A stretch of 25,130 nt of DNA from assembly GCA_900545025.1 (NCBI GenBank), contig UQXH01000025.1, positions 1 through 25,130 on the forward strand, in the 5' to 3' direction. The notes below the pieces were generated by a model, which saw nothing but the letters and a program-made list of their open reading frames with translations, searched no databases and was not told the origin of the DNA. The stretch comes from an uncultured Phascolarctobacterium sp. (GTDB lineage: Bacteria; Bacillota; Negativicutes; Acidaminococcales; Acidaminococcaceae). A program made the position numbers and the translations under genes. Positions 22,733 to 25,130 of the stretch are shown in pieces (position 1 is the first letter of the stretch; the number at the start of each line of letters is the position of its first letter).

Positions 22733-23605
22733 ATGAAATATGATATCGCTGTTATCGGCGGCGGTCCTGCAGGTATTTCCGCAGCGGTTACCGCAGCCAG
22801 CAAAGGAAGAAAGGTAGTGCTGTTTGAAGCACATGGCTTCAGCCCCCGTCTGCGCAGTGTAGAAAAGGTTACTGATTATATGGGGGTTCCTGATGTCAGC
22901 GGCAGCAAGCTGATGGATATCTTTGTCGAGCATCTGCGGCTGACTGATGCCGACGTAGTAGAGGAAAAGATAATTTCCCTTAAAGAAATAGGAGAAGGTT
23001 TCCAGCTCGGTACTCCTAACAGTACGTATGAGGCTGATGCTGTTGTGCTTGCTACCGGTATTTCCCGTTCAGAACTCCTGCCTGGTGAAAAAGAATTTCT
23101 CGGCCGCGGCGTAAGTTATTGTGCCAAAGTAGACGGTATGAACTATAAAGGCAAAAAGGTAATTGCTATTGCTACTGTTCCCGATGCTCTGGACGAAGTA
23201 GAGTATCTTGCTGATATTTGCGAGCATGTTTTCTTTTTCCCGCGTTATACGGGCTTTGTACCTCCAAAAAAGAAAAATATTACTGTAGTTATGGAAACCC
23301 CGTTAGAGATTACCGGTACTGATAAGGTTACCGGCCTGCATACTGACAGCGATTTCTTTAGCGTTCAGGCTGTTTTCATGTTCCGTGCCAGCGACCCGTT
23401 AAACAGTTTTCTGCCGGGATTGCAGATTCGCGGCCGCAGCGTATATGTGGACGATCAGGCAGAGACTAATATTGAAGGCGTTTTTGCCGGCGGTGACTGC
23501 ACCGGACAGCCGTGGCAGTGCAATCGTGCTGCAGGTCAGGGACAGAAGGCTGCGCTTAGCGCTATCAGATATCTTGCCAAGCGTGACGAACGCATAGGAT
23601 ATTAA
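22733..23605 (+). CDS. Thioredoxin-reductase-like FAD protein lacking the redox cysteine pair
   Basis: This 290-residue flavoprotein has the class of fold seen in low-molecular-weight thioredoxin reductases: N-terminal FAD site VIGGGPAGISAA (8-19), ATG motif at 107-109 and a C-terminal FAD-contacting FAGGDCTGQP (251-260). At the place where thioredoxin reductase has CAxCD, this protein has CAKVD (C130, V133), so the disulfide cannot form. The NAD(P)H-binding GxGxxG is also replaced by IATVPDA (147-153). It is therefore not an ordinary TrxR. It may use another electron donor or acceptor, or be a ferredoxin/flavin-dependent variant (inference). Start ATG has GGAGG 8 nt upstream. serS follows 72 bp later with its own promoter. 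Confidence 0.8.
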   Translation: MKYDIAVIGGGPAGISAAVTAASKGRKVVLFEAHGFSPRLRSVEKVTDYMGVPDVSGSKLMDIFVEHLRLTDADVVEEKIISLKEIGEGFQLGTPNSTYEADAVVLATGISRSELLPGEKEFLGRGVSYCAKVDGMNYKGKKVIAIATVPDALDEVEYLADICEHVFFFPRYTGFVPPKKKNITVVMETPLEITGTDKVTGLHTDSDFFSVQAVFMFRASDPLNSFLPGLQIRGRSVYVDDQAETNIEGVFAGGDCTGQPWQCNRAAGQGQKAALSAIRYLAKRDERIGY

Positions 23606-23614
23606 GGCTGCGCT

Positions 23615-23643
23615 TTGCTTATCCTTATAAATTGTGATACAAT
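23615..23643 (+). promoter_or_regulatory. Sigma-70-type promoter of serS
   Basis: TTGCTT (23615-23620) and TACAAT (23638-23643) with a 17-bp spacer. The untranslated leader is under 30 nt, so no T-box riboswitch can be present. Confidence 0.75.
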
Positions 23644-23677
23644 AGCTATTATGAGAATTTGTTTGGAGGAATAGCTT

Positions 23678-24958
23678 ATGTTAGATATGAAATTTGTCCG
23701 TGAGAATCCGGAACTGGTAGTCGAAGCTGTAAAAAAACGTAATGGCAGCCTTGATCTTACCGAATTTTTGGAATTAGATAAAAAACGTCGTGAAATCACT
23801 CAACAGGTTGAAGCATTGAAAAGTGAGCGCAACAGCGCTTCTCAGGAAATCGGCAAGCTGAAAAAAGCAGGTCAGGATGCTTCTGGGCAGATGGCGGCAG
23901 TACGCGCTCTTGGGGATAAGATTGCTGAAGATGATAAAGAGCTGAAAGAAATCGAAGCTCGTTTGAAAACTATCCTGCTCACCATTCCTAATATTCCGGC
24001 AGAAGATGTTCCTGTCGGTAAAGATGATACTGCCAATCCGGTGGTACGTACCTGGGGTGAGCCTACTAAATTTGATTTTGAGCCGCAAGCGCATTGGGAT
24101 ATCGGCGAAAAGCTGAATATCCTTGATTTTGAACGCGGCGTTAAGGTTTCCGGCGCGCGCTATGTATTCTACCGTGGCCTTGGGTCTCGTCTGGAACGTG
24201 CGGTAATCAATTTCTTCCTTGACCTGCATACTCAAAAACACGGCTATACCGAATTTTTCCCGCCGTTTATCGTAAATGGTGCCAGCATGCAGGGTACTGG
24301 TCAATTACCTAAATTTGCCGAGGATATGTATAAGCTGGAAAATGGCGATATGTATCTGATTCCGACGGCAGAAGTGCCTGTTACCAATTATCATCGTGAT
24401 GAAATTTTAAGCGGCGAAGAACTGCCGATTAAATACACTGCTTACAGCGGCTGCTTCCGTGCTGAAGCAGGTGCAGCAGGACGCGATACCCGCGGCTTGA
24501 TCCGTATGCATCAGTTTAACAAGGTAGAACTGGTTAAATTTACCAAACCGGAAGAATCCTGGGCAGAACTGGATAAATTGACCAATGACGCAGAAGAAGT
24601 GCTGCAGCTTTTAGGCCTGCCGTATCGTGTAGTACGTCTGTGTACTGGCGATCTGGGCTTTAGCTCCGCTACTACCTATGACCTGGAAGTATGGCTGCCG
24701 GCAGCAGGTTGTTATCGTGAAATTTCTTCCTGCTCTAACTTCCTGGACTTCCAGGCACGCAGAGCAAATATCCGTTTCCGTCGTGATGCCAAATCCAAAC
24801 CGGAATTTGTACATACCTTAAATGGTTCCGGCGTAGCTGTAGGACGTACTGTTGCAGCCATTCTGGAAAATTACCAGCAGGCAGACGGCAGCGTTGTCGT
24901 ACCTGAAGTACTGCGTCCTTTCATGGGCTGCGATATTATTCCTGCTCCGCAGAAATAA
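23678..24958 (+). CDS. serS: Seryl-tRNA synthetase
   Basis: This 426-residue class II synthetase charges tRNA-Ser (and tRNA-Sec) with serine. It opens MLDMKFVRENPELV, typical of bacterial SerRS, followed by the antiparallel coiled-coil tRNA-binding arm (about 28-100). The catalytic core carries motif 2 (FRAEAGAAGRDTRGLIR) and motif 3 (near the C-terminus, VGRTVAAILENYQ), and the serine-site TAEVP. Full family length. Start ATG 23678 has GGAGG 9 nt upstream. A terminator follows at 24978. Confidence 0.97.
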   Translation: MLDMKFVRENPELVVEAVKKRNGSLDLTEFLELDKKRREITQQVEALKSERNSASQEIGKLKKAGQDASGQMAAVRALGDKIAEDDKELKEIEARLKTILLTIPNIPAEDVPVGKDDTANPVVRTWGEPTKFDFEPQAHWDIGEKLNILDFERGVKVSGARYVFYRGLGSRLERAVINFFLDLHTQKHGYTEFFPPFIVNGASMQGTGQLPKFAEDMYKLENGDMYLIPTAEVPVTNYHRDEILSGEELPIKYTAYSGCFRAEAGAAGRDTRGLIRMHQFNKVELVKFTKPEESWAELDKLTNDAEEVLQLLGLPYRVVRLCTGDLGFSSATTYDLEVWLPAAGCYREISSCSNFLDFQARRANIRFRRDAKSKPEFVHTLNGSGVAVGRTVAAILENYQQADGSVVVPEVLRPFMGCDIIPAPQK

Positions 24959-24977
24959 TATACCTGATATGATTATT

Positions 24978-25024
24978 AAGACATCTGAAAACCAGTTTAG
25001 GGCTGGTCTTCAGATGTCTTTTAT
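24978..25024 (+). terminator. Rho-independent terminator after serS
   Basis: AAGACATCTGAA-ACCAG (24978-24995) pairs with CTGGT-TTCAGATGTCTT (25003-25020) with one mismatch, giving a stem of about 17 bp followed by TTTTATTATTGTTTT. Confidence 0.9.
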
Positions 25025-25045
25025 TATTGTTTTAGCGTAAATTAT

Positions 25046-25074
25046 TTGAAATATACAGAAGTTTAGTTTATAAT
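25046..25074 (+). promoter_or_regulatory. Sigma-70-type promoter reading out of the window
   Basis: TTGAAA (25046-25051) and perfect TATAAT (25069-25074) with a 17-bp spacer. A Shine-Dalgarno-like GGGGAG at 25120-25125 shows that a plus-strand gene starts just beyond the window. A 9-bp inverted repeat, AATGGCTAT (25075-25083) and ATAGCCATT (25105-25113), straddles the expected start of transcription. Confidence 0.75.
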
Positions 25075-25130
25075 AATGGCTATGTCACAACAAACAGTTG
25101 ATAAATAGCCATTTTTATAGGGGAGTATCA

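Noticed and set aside
23606..23677. T-box riboswitch before serS
   Set aside because: The whole gap is 72 bp and the promoter leaves a leader of under 30 nt.
1..25130. CRISPR arrays, toxin-antitoxin or anti-phage defence genes
   Set aside because: No regular short repeats with spacers and no proteins of known defence families were seen. Apart from the IS end, the region looks like core chromosome.

Overview
The window looks like a chromosomal core region of a low-to-mid GC Bacillota. Gene content and protein style suggest the Negativicutes (Acidaminococcaceae, Phascolarctobacterium-like). The pointers are FtsEX with an EnvC-like peptidase, CsaB, a DUF5693 membrane protein, long-form HPF, a CoA-disulfide-reductase/rhodanese fusion and many TTG starts behind good Shine-Dalgarno sequences. 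The genus is an impression from the proteins, not the result of a search.

Layout. (1) Positions 1-74 are the right end of an IS3-family element, with the last codons of its transposase and its terminal inverted repeat. It sits against a hairpin just downstream of an aminotransferase gene. (2) Positions 102-4784, minus strand: a MocR-type PLP aminotransferase; a redox cluster (CoA-disulfide reductase with rhodanese domain, a DUF5713-like protein, a C_GCAxxG_C_C protein); and a flavin reductase with a C-terminal rubredoxin-like domain. (3) A DUF1343/NamZ exo-muramidase at 4842-6047. (4) A long minus-strand gene string, 17319 down to 6138: secA, prfB (with its programmed +1 frameshift), a DUF5693 protein, csaB, ftsE, ftsX, an M23 murein hydrolase, a CtpA-type protease and an Spx/ArsC-like protein. 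It starts at a promoter before secA and ends at a strong palindromic terminator. It joins protein export, translation termination and envelope/division functions. (5) hpf, then an amino-acid ABC transporter with two tandem, closely related binding lipoproteins, one permease and one ATPase, all on the minus strand. (6) Positions 21191-21629 have no protein gene but hold a strongly structured, about 210-nt RNA candidate on the minus strand with its own consensus promoter. (7) Plus-strand HD-GYP-like gene, then minus-strand tRNA-Lys, tRNA-Glu and tRNA-Val. (8) Plus-strand thioredoxin-reductase-like flavoprotein lacking the redox cysteine pair, serS, a terminator, and a promoter reading out of the window.

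The most interesting item is the structured RNA at 21319-21528. Its predicted transcription start falls on the first base of an 11-bp helix that closes both ends, and five local hairpins are enclosed. I could not assign it to a family with certainty. Its size, and its position upstream of the hpf(raiA)-secA-prfB block, make the raiA-type RNA a reasonable candidate, but this needs a covariance search.
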